From Aureimonas phyllosphaerae (lineage in GTDB: Bacteria; Pseudomonadota; Alphaproteobacteria; Rhizobiales; Rhizobiaceae), in assembly GCF_900113065.1 (NCBI RefSeq), contig NZ_FOOA01000002.1:1-64000 (forward strand): a stretch of DNA of 64,000 nt. The letters are read 5' to 3'. Below are positions 28,187-38,901 of the stretch, piece after piece. Under the pieces are notes generated by a model that did not search any database, was not told the origin of the DNA, and saw only the letters and a program-made list of their open reading frames with translations. Made by a program: the position numbers and the translations under genes. Each line of letters opens with the position of its first letter. Position 1 is the first letter of the stretch.

Positions 28187-28941
28187 CAGGCCGCCTCGCC
28201 GATGATCTGGGCGTAGCCTTCGTTCTCCAGCTGAAGCGCCAGGGACTTGTCGCCCGACTTGATGATCCGGCCCTTGTAGAGGACGTGGACCTTATCCGGC
28301 ACGATGTAGTCGAGCAGGCGCTGGTAGTGCGTGATGACGAGGAACGAGCGGTCCGGCCCGCGCAGCGCATTCACGCCGTCGGCAACGATCTTCAGCGCAT
28401 CGATGTCGAGACCGGAGTCCGTCTCGTCCATGACGCACAGCTTGGGCTCGAGAAGCGCCATCTGCAGGATCTCGGCGCGCTTCTTCTCACCGCCGGAGAA
28501 GCCGACGTTGAGCGGGCGCTTCAGCATGTCCGCGTCGATCTTGAGATCGGCGGCGGATGCCTTCACGCGGCGCATGAATTCGGGCGTCGTCAGCTCGCCC
28601 TCGCCGCGCGCCTTGCGCTGCGAGTTGAGCGCCGTCTTCAGGAAGGTCATCGTCGCGACGCCGGGGATCTCCAGCGGATACTGGAAGGCCAGGAACACGC
28701 CCGACGCCGCCCGCTCGGCCGCGTCCATCTCCAGGATCGACTCGCCGTTGTAGAGGATGTCGCCCTCGGTGACCTCGTAGTCCTCGCGGCCGGCAATGAT
28801 GTAGGACAGGGTCGACTTGCCCGACCCGTTCGGCCCCATGATGGCCGCCACCTCGCCGTCCGCAACGGTCAGGTCGAGACCGCGCAGGATTTCGGTGTCG
28901 GTATCCGCCACGCGGGCGTGCAGGTTTCTGATTTCCAGCAT
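28186..28941 (-). CDS. sufC: Fe-S cluster assembly ATPase SufC
   Basis: ABC-type ATPase of the SufBC2D complex. The 251-residue product has Walker A GPNGSGKST near residue 34, the signature FSGGEKKRAE near 145, and Walker B LCVMDETDSGLD. It has no membrane segment, as expected. The start is ATG 28941, the beginning of the conserved LEIRNLHA; an upstream GTG at 28974 is possible but not conserved-looking. It follows sufB by 73 bases. Confidence 0.97.
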   Translation of the reverse strand: MLEIRNLHARVADTDTEILRGLDLTVADGEVAAIMGPNGSGKSTLSYIIAGREDYEVTEGDILYNGESILEMDAAERAASGVFLAFQYPLEIPGVATMTFLKTALNSQRKARGEGELTTPEFMRRVKASAADLKIDADMLKRPLNVGFSGGEKKRAEILQMALLEPKLCVMDETDSGLDIDALKIVADGVNALRGPDRSFLVITHYQRLLDYIVPDKVHVLYKGRIIKSGDKSLALQLENEGYAQIIGEAA

Positions 28942-29014
28942 CTTCGTTCTTCTTAAAGCGTTGGTCGGCGCCACCCCGGGCGCGGTCGAAATGGTCAGTC
29001 GCGGAGCGTCGGCC

Positions 29015-30553
<1,539 letters not shown>

Positions 30554-30607
30554 CGTCTCTCTCCACACTCGCCGGATTCAAGGTCCGGTGGTTGGCTTGT
30601 GCCCTGC

Positions 30608-30635
30608 CCTATAGCGGCAGTTTACAACGGTTCAA
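30608..30635 (-). promoter_or_regulatory. Internal promoter for sufB
   Basis: On the minus strand TTGAAC (30635-30630), a 16-base spacer and TATAGG (30613-30608). It lies in the 136-base gap after the first desulfurase gene, 55 bases before the sufB ATG. The -35 is embedded in a 15-base motif that recurs near the upstream end of the operon. Confidence 0.5.
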
Positions 30636-30636
30636 A
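30622..30636 (-). promoter_or_regulatory. Shared suf motif, copy 1
   Basis: On the minus strand TTTGAACCGTTGTAA. It matches 13 of 15 bases of TTTGAATCGTTCTAA at 31987-32001 and has a loose inverted-repeat form (TTTGAA, three bases, TTGTAA). It overlaps the -35 of the sufB promoter, where a bound repressor would block transcription. Iron regulators of rhizobia (Irr, RirA) bind AT-rich sites near suf genes, but I cannot assign this one. Confidence 0.4.
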
Positions 30637-30689
30637 TGGGGGGCCGCCCTCAAAAGTTGAAGAAGGGAGGCCACATTAGCTGCGGCTTT

Positions 30690-31856
30690 TCATGCGACCT
30701 GCTGAATCGGCGCTGTCCCGGCATGCCGTGCCCAGAAGCTGGCGAACGCGGCGAGGAACCGATCGATTTCGGCGGCGCCCGTCTCCCGGCCGAAGCTGAC
30801 GCGAATGCCTCCTTGCGACGGATCGATCGCAGCGCCTCCGCGCGCCATCGCCTCCAGCACGGTCGAGCCACCGATCTTGCCCGAGGAACAGGCCGAACCC
30901 GCCGATACGGCAAAACCCGCGAGGTCCATGGCGATCTGCGCGGTCTCTGCCCGCAACGCGGGATGATGGATCATCACGGTCTGGGGCAGGCGCGGCGCTT
31001 CGGCGCCAAGGACGATGAACTCCGGCGCCAAAGTGAGCAGCCCCGTTTCCAGTTGCTGGCGCAGGGCGAGCATGTCCGCTGGCCGCGAAACCTCGTCCCG
31101 CACAGCTTGAGCCGCCGCCCCGAAGCCAGCGATCAGCGGCACCGCTTCGGTGCCCGCCCGCTGCCGTGTTTCCTGCGCACCGCCGGTGAGGAGCGGAGCC
31201 GGCCGCATCATCGGCGAGCCGAGGACGAAAGCGCCGATGCCTTTCGGCCCCCCGATCTTGTGGGCGGAGAGGATCATTGCATCCGCACCCCGGCGGAGCG
31301 CCTCGAGCGGCATGCGGCCGGCCGCCTGCACGCTGTCGCACACCACGACAGCTCCGGCCGTACGGCATCGCTCGACGATCGCCTCGGTGGGCTGAACCAC
31401 GCCCGTCTCGCTGTTGGCCTCGCAGAACGCCATCAGTCCGGCCGACCCCGCGGCGAGCCAGGCGTCGAGTGCGTCCAACCGCAGCGTTCCATCCGACCGG
31501 ACCGGCAGGCGCGTGACATCCGCGAAGGCGAAGCGCCCGCCTTCGCGGATGCAGGGATGGTCGGTGTCGACGACGGCGAGGCGCGGAAAAAGGAGACTTT
31601 GCCCGTCCCGCATCCAGTGCGGCGTCAGACAGGTCGAGGCAGCCTCGGTTGCTCCGCTCGTGAAGACGACGGCCTCTCCCTCCGCCCCCGCCAATGCGGC
31701 GACCTCGGACCGGGCCTTCGCGACGATGGACCGGGCGGTACGGCCTTCCGTGTGGACCGACGACGGATTACCGAAGACGCCGAGCGCGGCCACGATCGCG
31801 TCCCGCGCCGGCTGGAGAAGCGGCGCGCTTGCATTGTGATCCAGATAGACACGCAT
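30690..31856 (-). CDS. Cysteine desulfurase, NifS/IscS type, first gene of the suf operon
   Basis: PLP enzyme that mobilises sulfur from cysteine. The 388-residue product has VYLDHNASAPLLQPA at the N-terminus, SGATEAAS, the PLP-lysine block LSAHKIGGPKG and the catalytic Cys in SAGSACSSGKIGGS, all marks of group I (NifS/IscS) rather than SufS. It begins at ATG 31856. A desulfurase of this type at the head of a suf operon, with a second SufS inside, is a common rhizobial arrangement. Regulators that often precede it (IscR or RirA) are absent here. Confidence 0.94.
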   Translation of the reverse strand: MRVYLDHNASAPLLQPARDAIVAALGVFGNPSSVHTEGRTARSIVAKARSEVAALAGAEGEAVVFTSGATEAASTCLTPHWMRDGQSLLFPRLAVVDTDHPCIREGGRFAFADVTRLPVRSDGTLRLDALDAWLAAGSAGLMAFCEANSETGVVQPTEAIVERCRTAGAVVVCDSVQAAGRMPLEALRRGADAMILSAHKIGGPKGIGAFVLGSPMMRPAPLLTGGAQETRQRAGTEAVPLIAGFGAAAQAVRDEVSRPADMLALRQQLETGLLTLAPEFIVLGAEAPRLPQTVMIHHPALRAETAQIAMDLAGFAVSAGSACSSGKIGGSTVLEAMARGGAAIDPSQGGIRVSFGRETGAAEIDRFLAAFASFWARHAGTAPIQQVA

Positions 31857-31919
31857 CTCGCGCACAGCCGACCTTCGTGCTTTTACGGTTGGCCCCTCGA
31901 AGGTTCGCCCAACGATCAA

Positions 31920-31946
31920 CGCTCGAAAATGTTTGTGTTTCGAGCG
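31920..31946. repeat. Perfect 9-bp inverted repeat upstream of the suf operon
   Basis: CGCTCGAAA (31920-31928), nine bases, TTTCGAGCG (31938-31946). The right arm also lies in a perfect 10-base palindrome CGAGCGCTCG (31941-31950). The repeat is 64 bases upstream of the first suf start codon, so it could be an operator or a hairpin in the mRNA leader. Confidence 0.6.
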
Positions 31947-31986
31947 CTCGGCAGACTACATAGCGCCCCTGTAGGAGCCGTGTAGT

Positions 31987-32009
31987 TTTGAATCGTTCTA
32001 AGAAAGAAC
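31987..32009. promoter_or_regulatory. Shared suf motif, copy 2, with overlapping palindrome
   Basis: TTTGAATCGTTCTAA (31987-32001) is an imperfect inverted repeat (TTTGAA, TCG, TTCTAA) and matches the sufB-promoter motif at 13 of 15 bases. It overlaps a second palindrome GTTCT-AAGAA-AGAAC (31995-32009). The form resembles AT-rich Fur-family or Irr operators with GAA and TTC half sites. The regulator is not identifiable from this window. Confidence 0.45.
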
Positions 32010-32080
32010 TTTAAGAGGCTGCCCATCCTCCGTCAAGGTGTCCGGTCCCTCCGGTCATCGAGCCCCCTTGAGGTTTTGCA

Positions 32081-32755
32081 ATGCCCGAAGTCATCTTCAA
32101 CGGACCGGCCGGCCGACTGGAAGGTCGCTATCAGGCGGCGAAGGAGAAGAACGCGCCGATCGCGATCGTTCTCCACCCCCATCCCCGCTTCGGCGGCACG
32201 ATGAACAATCAGATCGTCTACCAGCTGTTCTACATGTTCGTGGAGCGCGGCTTTACGACGCTGCGCTTCAATTTTCGAGGTATCGGTCGCAGCCAGGGCG
32301 AGTTCGATCACGGGGCCGGTGAGCTGTCCGATGCCGCAGCGGCGCTCGACTGGATCCAGGCCCTGCATCCCGATTCGAAGCACTGCTGGGTCGCGGGCTA
32401 CTCGTTCGGCGCCTGGATCGGCATGCAACTCCTGATGCGCCGACCGGAGATCGAGGGTTTCATGTCGATCGCCCCGCAGCCGAACTCCTACGACTTCTCG
32501 TTCCTGGCGCCGTGCCCGTCGTCGGGCCTCATCATCCATGGCGACAAGGACAAGGTCGCACCGCCGAAGGATGTGCAGGGTCTGGTGGATAAGCTGAAGA
32601 CCCAGAAGGGTATCCTGATCACGCAAAAGACGCTGGCGGGCGCCAACCACTTCTTCTCGGAGCAGACCGAGGAGCTGATGGCCGAGTGCGCCGACTATCT
32701 CGACCGCCGCCTCGCGGGCGAGCTGTCCGACGCGCGCCCGAAGCGCCTGAAGTAA
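32081..32755 (+). CDS. Small alpha/beta hydrolase (COG2945-like)
   Basis: A 224-residue cytoplasmic alpha/beta hydrolase. The [12 protein letters not shown] block near residue 32 gives the oxyanion hole, GYSFGAWIG near residue 106 is the nucleophile elbow with Ser, GDKDKVAPP carries the acid residue, and GANHFF near residue 190 the His. This set is typical of the COG2945 group, whose substrates are unknown. The gene is divergent from the suf operon and followed by tyrS after 56 bases. Confidence 0.88.
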   Translation: MPEVIFNGPAGRLEGRYQAAKEKNAPIAIVLHPHPRFGGTMNNQIVYQLFYMFVERGFTTLRFNFRGIGRSQGEFDHGAGELSDAAAALDWIQALHPDSKHCWVAGYSFGAWIGMQLLMRRPEIEGFMSIAPQPNSYDFSFLAPCPSSGLIIHGDKDKVAPPKDVQGLVDKLKTQKGILITQKTLAGANHFFSEQTEELMAECADYLDRRLAGELSDARPKRLK

Positions 32756-32811
32756 GACGACAACGAGCCGGTCGGCGTGCGCTCCGCGCCGCCCCTGCGG
32801 AACGGACGATC

Positions 32812-34062
32812 ATGAGCCGCTACAAATCCGACTTCCTGCGCGTTCTCGACGAGCGCGGCTTCATTCATCAGGTTTCCGATCCGGACGGCCTGGATGCGCT
32901 CGCCCACAAGGGGCGGATCACCGGCTATGTCGGCTACGACGCGACCGCGACGTCGATCCACATCGGCAACCTGATCTCCGTCACCATGCTCTACTGGCTG
33001 CAGGAGACCGGGCATCAGGCGATCAGCCTGATGGGCGGCGGCACCTCGATGGTCGGCGATCCCTCGTTCCGCGACTCGCAGCGCGGGATGCTGACTCCCG
33101 AGCAGATCCAGACCAACATCGACGGCATCCAGCGCGTCTTCGGCAACATCCTGCGCTACGAAGGCCCGAACGCGGCCATCATGGTGAACAATGCCGACTG
33201 GCTCTTGAAGCTGAACTACGTCGAATTCCTGCGCGACGTCGGCCGGCATTTCTCGGTCAACCGGATGCTCAGCTTCGACTCGGTCAAGCTGCGCCTCGAC
33301 CGCGAGCAGTCATTGAGCTTCCTCGAGTTCAACTACATGATCATGCAGGGCTACGACTTCACCGAGCTGAACCGGCGCTTTGGCACGGTGCTGCAGATGG
33401 GCGGCTCCGACCAATGGGGCAACATCATCAACGGCGTCGATCTCAGCCATCGTATGGGCGGCCCGCAGCTTTACGCGCTCACAACGCCGCTCCTCACCAA
33501 GTCGTCGGGCGAGAAGATGGGAAAGTCGGCCTCGGGGGCCGTATGGCTGAATGGCGACCTCTTCAGCCCCTACGACTTCTGGCAATATTGGCGGAACACC
33601 GAGGACGCCGACGTCGGCCGCTTCCTGAAGATCTTCACCCGGCTGCCGCTCGACGAGATCGCGCGTCTCGCCGCGCTCGGCGGCGCCGAGATCAACGAAG
33701 CCAAGAAGATCCTTGCGACCGAGACCACAGCCATCGTCCACGGCCGAGAAGCCGCCACGCAGGCCGAGGCGACTGCCCGCACGACCTTCGAGCAGGGCGC
33801 GCTGGCCGATACGTTGCCGACCGTTCTGGTTCCGAAAGCGGAACTCGCGTCGGGGGTCGGCATCCTTTCGCTGATCGTCAAGGCGGGGCTTGCGGCCTCC
33901 AACGGCGAGGCTAGGCGCCATGTCGCAGGCGGCGCGGTTCGCTTGAACGACCAGCCCGTGTCTGACGAACGCTTGTCGGTGGATACCGCCGCGCTGAGCG
34001 ATGGCGTCGCCAAGCTGTCGCTCGGTAAGAAGCGCCACGTTCTCCTGAAGGCCGACGACTGA
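32812..34062 (+). CDS. tyrS: Tyrosyl-tRNA synthetase
   Basis: Charges tRNA-Tyr with tyrosine. The 416-residue class I synthetase has the HIGH-type motif SIHIGNL near residue 50 and the KMSKS-type loop [10 protein letters not shown] near residue 236. [11 protein letters not shown] binds the substrate, and a C-terminal S4-like RNA-binding domain starts near residue 350 ([16 protein letters not shown]). ATG 32812 begins the conserved [17 protein letters not shown]; the frame is open further upstream but overlaps the hydrolase gene. Its stop is four bases from that of the convergent YhdP-like gene. Confidence 0.98.
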   Translation: MSRYKSDFLRVLDERGFIHQVSDPDGLDALAHKGRITGYVGYDATATSIHIGNLISVTMLYWLQETGHQAISLMGGGTSMVGDPSFRDSQRGMLTPEQIQTNIDGIQRVFGNILRYEGPNAAIMVNNADWLLKLNYVEFLRDVGRHFSVNRMLSFDSVKLRLDREQSLSFLEFNYMIMQGYDFTELNRRFGTVLQMGGSDQWGNIINGVDLSHRMGGPQLYALTTPLLTKSSGEKMGKSASGAVWLNGDLFSPYDFWQYWRNTEDADVGRFLKIFTRLPLDEIARLAALGGAEINEAKKILATETTAIVHGREAATQAEATARTTFEQGALADTLPTVLVPKAELASGVGILSLIVKAGLAASNGEARRHVAGGAVRLNDQPVSDERLSVDTAALSDGVAKLSLGKKRHVLLKADD

Positions 34063-34066
34063 ACCG

Positions 34067-37000
34067 TCAGTCGAAGGCGAAGATCTGCCGGAAAATGCCC
34101 GGCGCGATTGCCGAGATCGGATTGACCACGAGCGTGGGCGAAGCCATCGCCCCGCTCAACCGGTAGGTGATCCCGATCAGGCCGCCCTCCTGCCCGTTGC
34201 CGAGGATCTGGCCGATGATCGGGATCGCGCCGAACACGCGGTTCAGGCCATAAGCCGGCATGAAGGAGCCGGTCACGTCGATCTGGCCGCTCGGGTCGTA
34301 GACGACACCTGCGAAGCTCGAGCCGAAGATCGGACCGCGCACGATTCCGTCGGCTACGCGCAGTGATCCCCTGTCGTAGCCGAGCTTGGCAGAGGCGTGG
34401 TCGAAGAAGGCGCGCTCGGTCCGTAGTTCCTGTCCGATCGCTTGCGAAAGGCTAGCTGCCCCCGGTGCCGGCGATGAGCCGACGATGCGCGACAGCCGCG
34501 GTTCATCGACCAGATTGAAGTTCGCGAGCTTCACCTCGCCACGGTAACCCGCATCCGATGAGCCGACCAGCGTCAGAGAGCCTTGCCCGCCTTCCATATG
34601 GCTGTAGAGGCCGGTGAAGCCGAGAAGCCCGCCGACATCGCCCGATGCGATGCGGATGCGACGATTGTCGTTCTGCGGCGCGAGATCGCCGGCCAGATCC
34701 GCACCGCCGATGGAGCCACCGAGCGCGAGAGCCGCAAGCCGTCCGTCGGCAGATGCGTAATTCAACGAGAAGCCGTCCACGCCGCGACCGTTGAAGCCGT
34801 CGATACGGCTCACGTCCATCGTGATGTCGAACGTCCCGCCCCCCACACGTCCCTTCTTGTCTCGGCCGATCCCGGCCCGCAATTCGGCGAGGATGGGACG
34901 AGCGTCGAAGCGATCGCCCTTCACCTGCACGCCGAAGCCTTCTCCGTGCCGTTCGACCTCGACGCGAACGTCATCGCCGGGATTGAGAGCCACCTGCGTC
35001 AGCGCCGCGCGGCGGAGGCCGCGCTTGTCGACCGAAAGAGAGCCCTGTGCGCGGAATCCGTCGCCTTTGAGGTCGAGATCGTCGAGTTCCGTTGTCTCCC
35101 CATCGCGGCGAACGACGAAAGCGAGGTTGGCCGGAATGCCGGCCCCCTTTTTCCAGGCGACGGCCGGCAGATCGAGTTCGGTTTGCGAGAGATCGAGCTT
35201 GGCACGCATGCCGTCCGCATCGTCCGTGACGCGCGCCGCGATTGGCCCCTTCACGACGCCGGATAGCGCAGGCACCAGATCCACCACCTTTGCGGAGGGG
35301 ACCTTCAGTTCAGCTTCGAGGCTGCGTGATCCCACCGGGTTCGCACCGAACGGCAAGGCGAAGGTGAGCTTCGCCGGCATTCCGTCCATCGTCCCGTCGA
35401 GCGATCCGCTGGCTTGACCCGGAATAGCATGAAATAGGCCGCTCAACTTGTTGAAGGTACGACCCTCGATCGGCTGTCCTGGTTCCACATTCTCGAGTTC
35501 GGCTTCGACACTCCAGTCCCTGACCTGCTGGTCGCGAGGAATGCTATCGCCGAGCACCAACCGCGCGCCGACCTCGACCATGCCGCTTCCGCTGAAGGCG
35601 TCGGGCTTCAAGGACAGGTTGCGGAACGCGCGGATGGGATCGCGGTCGGCGATTGCCAGAAGCTCCGGCACCGCACCGGAAGCCTGGACGTTGAGATCGA
35701 TTCCGAGATCGCGCAAACCGCCATCCGGCGGCCGCTGAAGCACCAGCGTCGAGGGCTTGATCTCAATTCGATCGAGGCCGACGACCTTCGCCTCGTCTAC
35801 GGCGATATCCGTGCGGATCCCCCGGACGGTCACTGTTCCGTCTACCTGCATCAGGTCCGGCAGATCGCCGACGGTTGAGAGGTTGACGCCCCGCACCGGA
35901 ATATCGAGCTGCAGTTCGGCTTCGGTCGGCGTTCCTCCGATCTTGAACGCATCTCCGATGCGGTCGCGCAGGATATCGATGGCGATCCGGCCTTCCGGTA
36001 CGTCCCCGTCGTCGGCAAGGTGCGCCAGCACCCACCGGCGCGACTTGCCGGAGATGTTGAACGGCCAGAACGCCTTGACCGCCGAGGCGGACAGAGAGGT
36101 CGCTTTCAGGTCCAGGAATGTCCGCGCATCGGCGGCCGAGCCGTCGTATCGGGCCTGACCTTCCAATCGGCCGCCATCGGTGAGCACCACCGCCTTGTCC
36201 AGTGTCAGCCGGCGCTTGCTCGGCTCGAAGCTTCCGGCGAGCTCCAGGGATGCGGTGAGAGGACCGGCCTCCGCCATCTCTTCGCGACCGACCTTCGACC
36301 GCACGTCGGGCGATGAAACGGCGAAACCGTAGATCGGCACCTCGTCGGGATTGCCGCGGTTGGTCTGCTCGACTGTACCGGAAAGCTCGAAGGCGACGTC
36401 CCGGAAGCGGAAGGGACTGGGCTCGATGACGACGCGCTCTTCGCCCTGGCGATAGGTCAGATCAAGCTGCGCGTCCTCGACCCGTGTCCGGTTGAGACCG
36501 AGTTGCAGATGTCCAGCCCCGACATGCGCGCTCGCCCGCACGAAGGCCGGTTCGTCGGGGTCCTTCCGGTCGAGCGAGAGATTCAGCGACACCTCGGAGT
36601 CGCTGCCGAACGGTCGCTCGTCGTCTTCGTCGGCCTCGTCGGCCGGCGGCACGATGCTCCCAAGCGCGATGCGACCGGTACGCCCCTGGAGGCGCGTCAG
36701 ACGGCTCGTGCTCGAATCGAACTCCGCAGTGCCGGACATGACGACCGGCACATCGCCGACTTCGATGCTGGACACGAGCCGCAACGTGCCGTCGAGAGCT
36801 CGGTGGAGGTCGGCCCGCTGAAGGGTCAGCTGCGTCAATGATCCGGACCGGACGGGAAGCCCGGTCACCCGAATGTCCTGAAGGCTCAGCGTATCGAAAT
36901 GATAGGCCTGCAGGGCCTGGAGTTGGCGCTCCAGAGCTGAGATGCCTCCGTCGATCGTGCGGGCGAGAACCGAACGATCATCGACGTCGGTCGTCGACGC

Positions 37001-37411
37001 GGCAGGCATTGCAGGACGCACTCCGGCGAAGGCCGCCAGATCAAGGTCGGCCCCGACGATCTCGAGCCGGCCGAACTCCAGGCTGCCGCCCACCAGCGGC
37101 ATCAGCCGCAGCGCGACAGAGATCCGCTCGACGCGCGACTCGAGTTCAGGCCGGTCTCGGCGATGCAGCGCCGCGTCGTACCAGTTCAGTGCGAGCGTAC
37201 CGTCGCCGCGGAATTCCAACTGCTGTCGGCCAAGCGTCGCCTCGTAGCGAGGACCCAGCAGGCGCGAAAGCGCTGCCGTGGTCTGGGACTGGACAAAGCG
37301 CTCACCGGCCGGCGTCCCGAGCAGGAACATGCCGGCCCCTGCGATCGTGATCGCGAGGAGGAGGACGAAGCTCAGGATCGCACCGACGAGACGCCGAATC
37401 TTTCTCATCAA
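34067..37411 (-). CDS. YhdP/AsmA-like large envelope protein
   Basis: A 1114-residue protein of the AsmA-like superfamily. It has one N-terminal membrane helix (residues about 9-31, GAILSFVLLLAITIAGAGMF) followed by a very long beta-rich periplasmic region with repeated strand-turn patterns. The last 200 residues (GGSIGGADLAGDLAPQ, MEGGQGSLTLVGSS) resemble the AsmA-like C-terminal region. Length and layout fit the YhdP/DUF3971 group, whose members bridge the periplasm and help move phospholipid to the outer membrane. The exact role here is inferred from the family. Confidence 0.85.
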   Translation of the reverse strand: MMRKIRRLVGAILSFVLLLAITIAGAGMFLLGTPAGERFVQSQTTAALSRLLGPRYEATLGRQQLEFRGDGTLALNWYDAALHRRDRPELESRVERISVALRLMPLVGGSLEFGRLEIVGADLDLAAFAGVRPAMPAASTTDVDDRSVLARTIDGGISALERQLQALQAYHFDTLSLQDIRVTGLPVRSGSLTQLTLQRADLHRALDGTLRLVSSIEVGDVPVVMSGTAEFDSSTSRLTRLQGRTGRIALGSIVPPADEADEDDERPFGSDSEVSLNLSLDRKDPDEPAFVRASAHVGAGHLQLGLNRTRVEDAQLDLTYRQGEERVVIEPSPFRFRDVAFELSGTVEQTNRGNPDEVPIYGFAVSSPDVRSKVGREEMAEAGPLTASLELAGSFEPSKRRLTLDKAVVLTDGGRLEGQARYDGSAADARTFLDLKATSLSASAVKAFWPFNISGKSRRWVLAHLADDGDVPEGRIAIDILRDRIGDAFKIGGTPTEAELQLDIPVRGVNLSTVGDLPDLMQVDGTVTVRGIRTDIAVDEAKVVGLDRIEIKPSTLVLQRPPDGGLRDLGIDLNVQASGAVPELLAIADRDPIRAFRNLSLKPDAFSGSGMVEVGARLVLGDSIPRDQQVRDWSVEAELENVEPGQPIEGRTFNKLSGLFHAIPGQASGSLDGTMDGMPAKLTFALPFGANPVGSRSLEAELKVPSAKVVDLVPALSGVVKGPIAARVTDDADGMRAKLDLSQTELDLPAVAWKKGAGIPANLAFVVRRDGETTELDDLDLKGDGFRAQGSLSVDKRGLRRAALTQVALNPGDDVRVEVERHGEGFGVQVKGDRFDARPILAELRAGIGRDKKGRVGGGTFDITMDVSRIDGFNGRGVDGFSLNYASADGRLAALALGGSIGGADLAGDLAPQNDNRRIRIASGDVGGLLGFTGLYSHMEGGQGSLTLVGSSDAGYRGEVKLANFNLVDEPRLSRIVGSSPAPGAASLSQAIGQELRTERAFFDHASAKLGYDRGSLRVADGIVRGPIFGSSFAGVVYDPSGQIDVTGSFMPAYGLNRVFGAIPIIGQILGNGQEGGLIGITYRLSGAMASPTLVVNPISAIAPGIFRQIFAFD

Positions 37412-37479
37412 GTCCGATGGTCTCCCGCTGCACTGGCATGACGATGGATGCTCCGCCGCTTCCGGGGTGCAACAAACGG

Positions 37480-37514
37480 ATCATAGCTTGCCTTCGACTT
37501 GCGGGCGCTATGAT
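37480..37514. promoter_or_regulatory. Inverted repeat with paired divergent -10 elements
   Basis: ATCATAGC (37480-37487) and GCTATGAT (37507-37514) are perfect inverted copies 19 bases apart. Each arm holds TATGAT as a -10: plus strand at 37509-37514 toward bcp, minus strand at 37485-37480 toward the YhdP-like gene. A partial plus-strand -35 (TTGCCT, 37488) is 15 bases away. No good -35 is visible for the minus strand. Confidence 0.4.
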
Positions 37515-37606
37515 ACAGGGCAGATACGTCAGACCTGTCGAAGCCGCGCCACATCGTGCCGCCTCGGCGCAGACGTGTCAGCGCAATGGGCCGAAAGGAG
37601 GGCCGA

Positions 37607-38083
37607 ATGGCGACTTTGGCGATGGGGCAGACTTTTCCGCCGTTCGAGCTTCCGTCGTCCGCCGGAAGCACAATCTCAAACGCGCAGCTGCGCGGCCGGC
37701 CCTATGTCATCTTCTTCTATCCGAAGGACGACACCTCGGGTTGCACGCTCGAGGCGCTCGACTTCACGGCCTTGTCCAAGGATTTTCAGGCAGCGGGCGT
37801 ATCGGTCTTCGGGGTGTCACCCGACCCGATCGACAAGCACTGCAAATTCCGGGACAAGCACGGCCTTCAGATCCCCCTTCTCGCCGACCCCGATCGCGCA
37901 CTCCTCGAGCCGGCCGGCGTTTGGGTCCAGAAGAGCATGTACGGCAAGACCTACATGGGCGTGGAGCGGACGACCGTTCTGGTCGACGGCGAGGGACGGA
38001 TCAGCCGGGTCTGGCCTAAGGTGAAGGTCGATGGTCACGCCCGCGAGGTTCTCGACGAGGCTCGCAAGCTGGCCGGCGCGTGA
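37607..38083 (+). CDS. bcp: Thioredoxin-dependent peroxiredoxin, Bcp family
   Basis: Reduces hydrogen peroxide and organic peroxides with thioredoxin. The 158-residue product has the peroxidatic motif YPKDDTSGCTLEALDF near residue 38, with Pro-x3-Thr-x2-Cys, and GVSPDPIDKHCKFRDKH near residue 65. I chose ATG 37607 because AAGGAGG stands seven bases upstream; an in-frame ATG at 37586 has no comparable site. The stop overlaps the next gene's GTG by four bases, so they are coupled. Confidence 0.95.
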   Translation: MATLAMGQTFPPFELPSSAGSTISNAQLRGRPYVIFFYPKDDTSGCTLEALDFTALSKDFQAAGVSVFGVSPDPIDKHCKFRDKHGLQIPLLADPDRALLEPAGVWVQKSMYGKTYMGVERTTVLVDGEGRISRVWPKVKVDGHAREVLDEARKLAGA

Positions 38084-38901
38084 GCCGACCGGCGGCACAG
38101 ACGCTGCGCAGCCTCGCCATCGAGGCCCTGCGCGAGCCCGATCTCGACGAGAAGCGGCGCCTAACGCGGCTGGCCGGTGAGCGTTGGGCCGAGCGAACGC
38201 TCGGCCTGTCCTCGCCGACCGACCCCACCCTTCCCTCGCGCCCCGGTCGTCCGGCAAAGCCCGACCTGGTCTCCCCCCGGAGCGTCCCAAGGCGCTCGGT
38301 CCATACGGTCGAGGGGCGTGTCGCCATGATTCACGCTCTCGCCCACATCGAACTCAACGCGATCGATCTCGCGCTCGACATCGTCGCGCGGTTCTGCGGC
38401 CAGCCGGTCCCGCGTTCGTTTTTCGACGGTTGGATGATGGTTGCGACCGACGAAGCTCGGCATTTCGGGCTGCTCTCGGATCGTCTTGCGGGGCTTGGCT
38501 CGCATTACGGAGCCCTCCCGGCGCATGACGGCCTCTGGCAGGCAGTCGAAGTTACCGCCCATGATCTGGCGGCCCGCCTCGCGGTCGTGCCTTTGATCCT
38601 CGAGGCCCGCGGGCTCGACGTTACCCCTTCTCTCCTGTCGAAGCTGAATGAGGTCGGCGATCCCGAAACCGCGGCCATTCTCGAGGTGATCTACAACGAC
38701 GAGAAACGGCACGTCGCCGTCGGAGCGAAGTGGTTTCGATTCCTTTGCGCGCGCCAGCGCATCGATCCGGCGCGGCGCTTCCAGGAGCTCGTTCGAGAAT
38801 GCTTCCGGGGCGAGGTAAAGGCGCCGTTCAATGACCGGGCCCGCGCTGAGGCCGGCCTCACGCCGACATTCTACCGGAGCCTGTCGCCGCTCTCGCAGTA
38901 G
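38080..38901 (+). CDS. Ferritin-like protein, DUF455 family
   Basis: A 273-residue protein of the ferritin-like DUF455 family, whose reaction is unknown. Two diiron-type Glu-x2-His motifs are visible: DEARHFGLL near residue 125 and DEKRHVAVGAKW near 207. AHIELNAIDLALD near residue 86 supplies a further His/Glu pair in a helix. It starts at a GTG that overlaps the bcp stop, so it is translated together with a peroxide-reducing enzyme. That suggests, but does not prove, a redox or metal-linked role. Confidence 0.88.
   Translation: MSRPAAQTLRSLAIEALREPDLDEKRRLTRLAGERWAERTLGLSSPTDPTLPSRPGRPAKPDLVSPRSVPRRSVHTVEGRVAMIHALAHIELNAIDLALDIVARFCGQPVPRSFFDGWMMVATDEARHFGLLSDRLAGLGSHYGALPAHDGLWQAVEVTAHDLAARLAVVPLILEARGLDVTPSLLSKLNEVGDPETAAILEVIYNDEKRHVAVGAKWFRFLCARQRIDPARRFQELVRECFRGEVKAPFNDRARAEAGLTPTFYRSLSPLSQ

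Larger units (their letters stand above)
31857..32080. other. Divergent regulatory region, suf operon and hydrolase
   Basis: 224 bases with no gene. It holds a perfect 9-base-pair inverted repeat (31920-31946), the second copy of the suf motif (31987-32001) and an overlapping GTTCT-N5-AGAAC palindrome (31995-32009). Local base composition is more AT-rich than the surrounding genes. A possible plus-strand promoter TTGAAT (31988-31993), 17 bases, TTAAGA (32011-32016) would be covered by the palindrome. Confidence 0.55.

Noticed and set aside
26898-28370. Upstream extension of the sufS frame through sufD
   Set aside because: It is an out-of-frame reading of sufD, Arg-rich and without family features. 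SufS proper starts at 26897.
31995-32009. GTTCTAAGAAAGAAC as a LexA box
   Set aside because: GTTC and GAAC are inverted, whereas the alphaproteobacterial box is a direct repeat (GTTC-N7-GTTC or GAAC-N7-GAAC).
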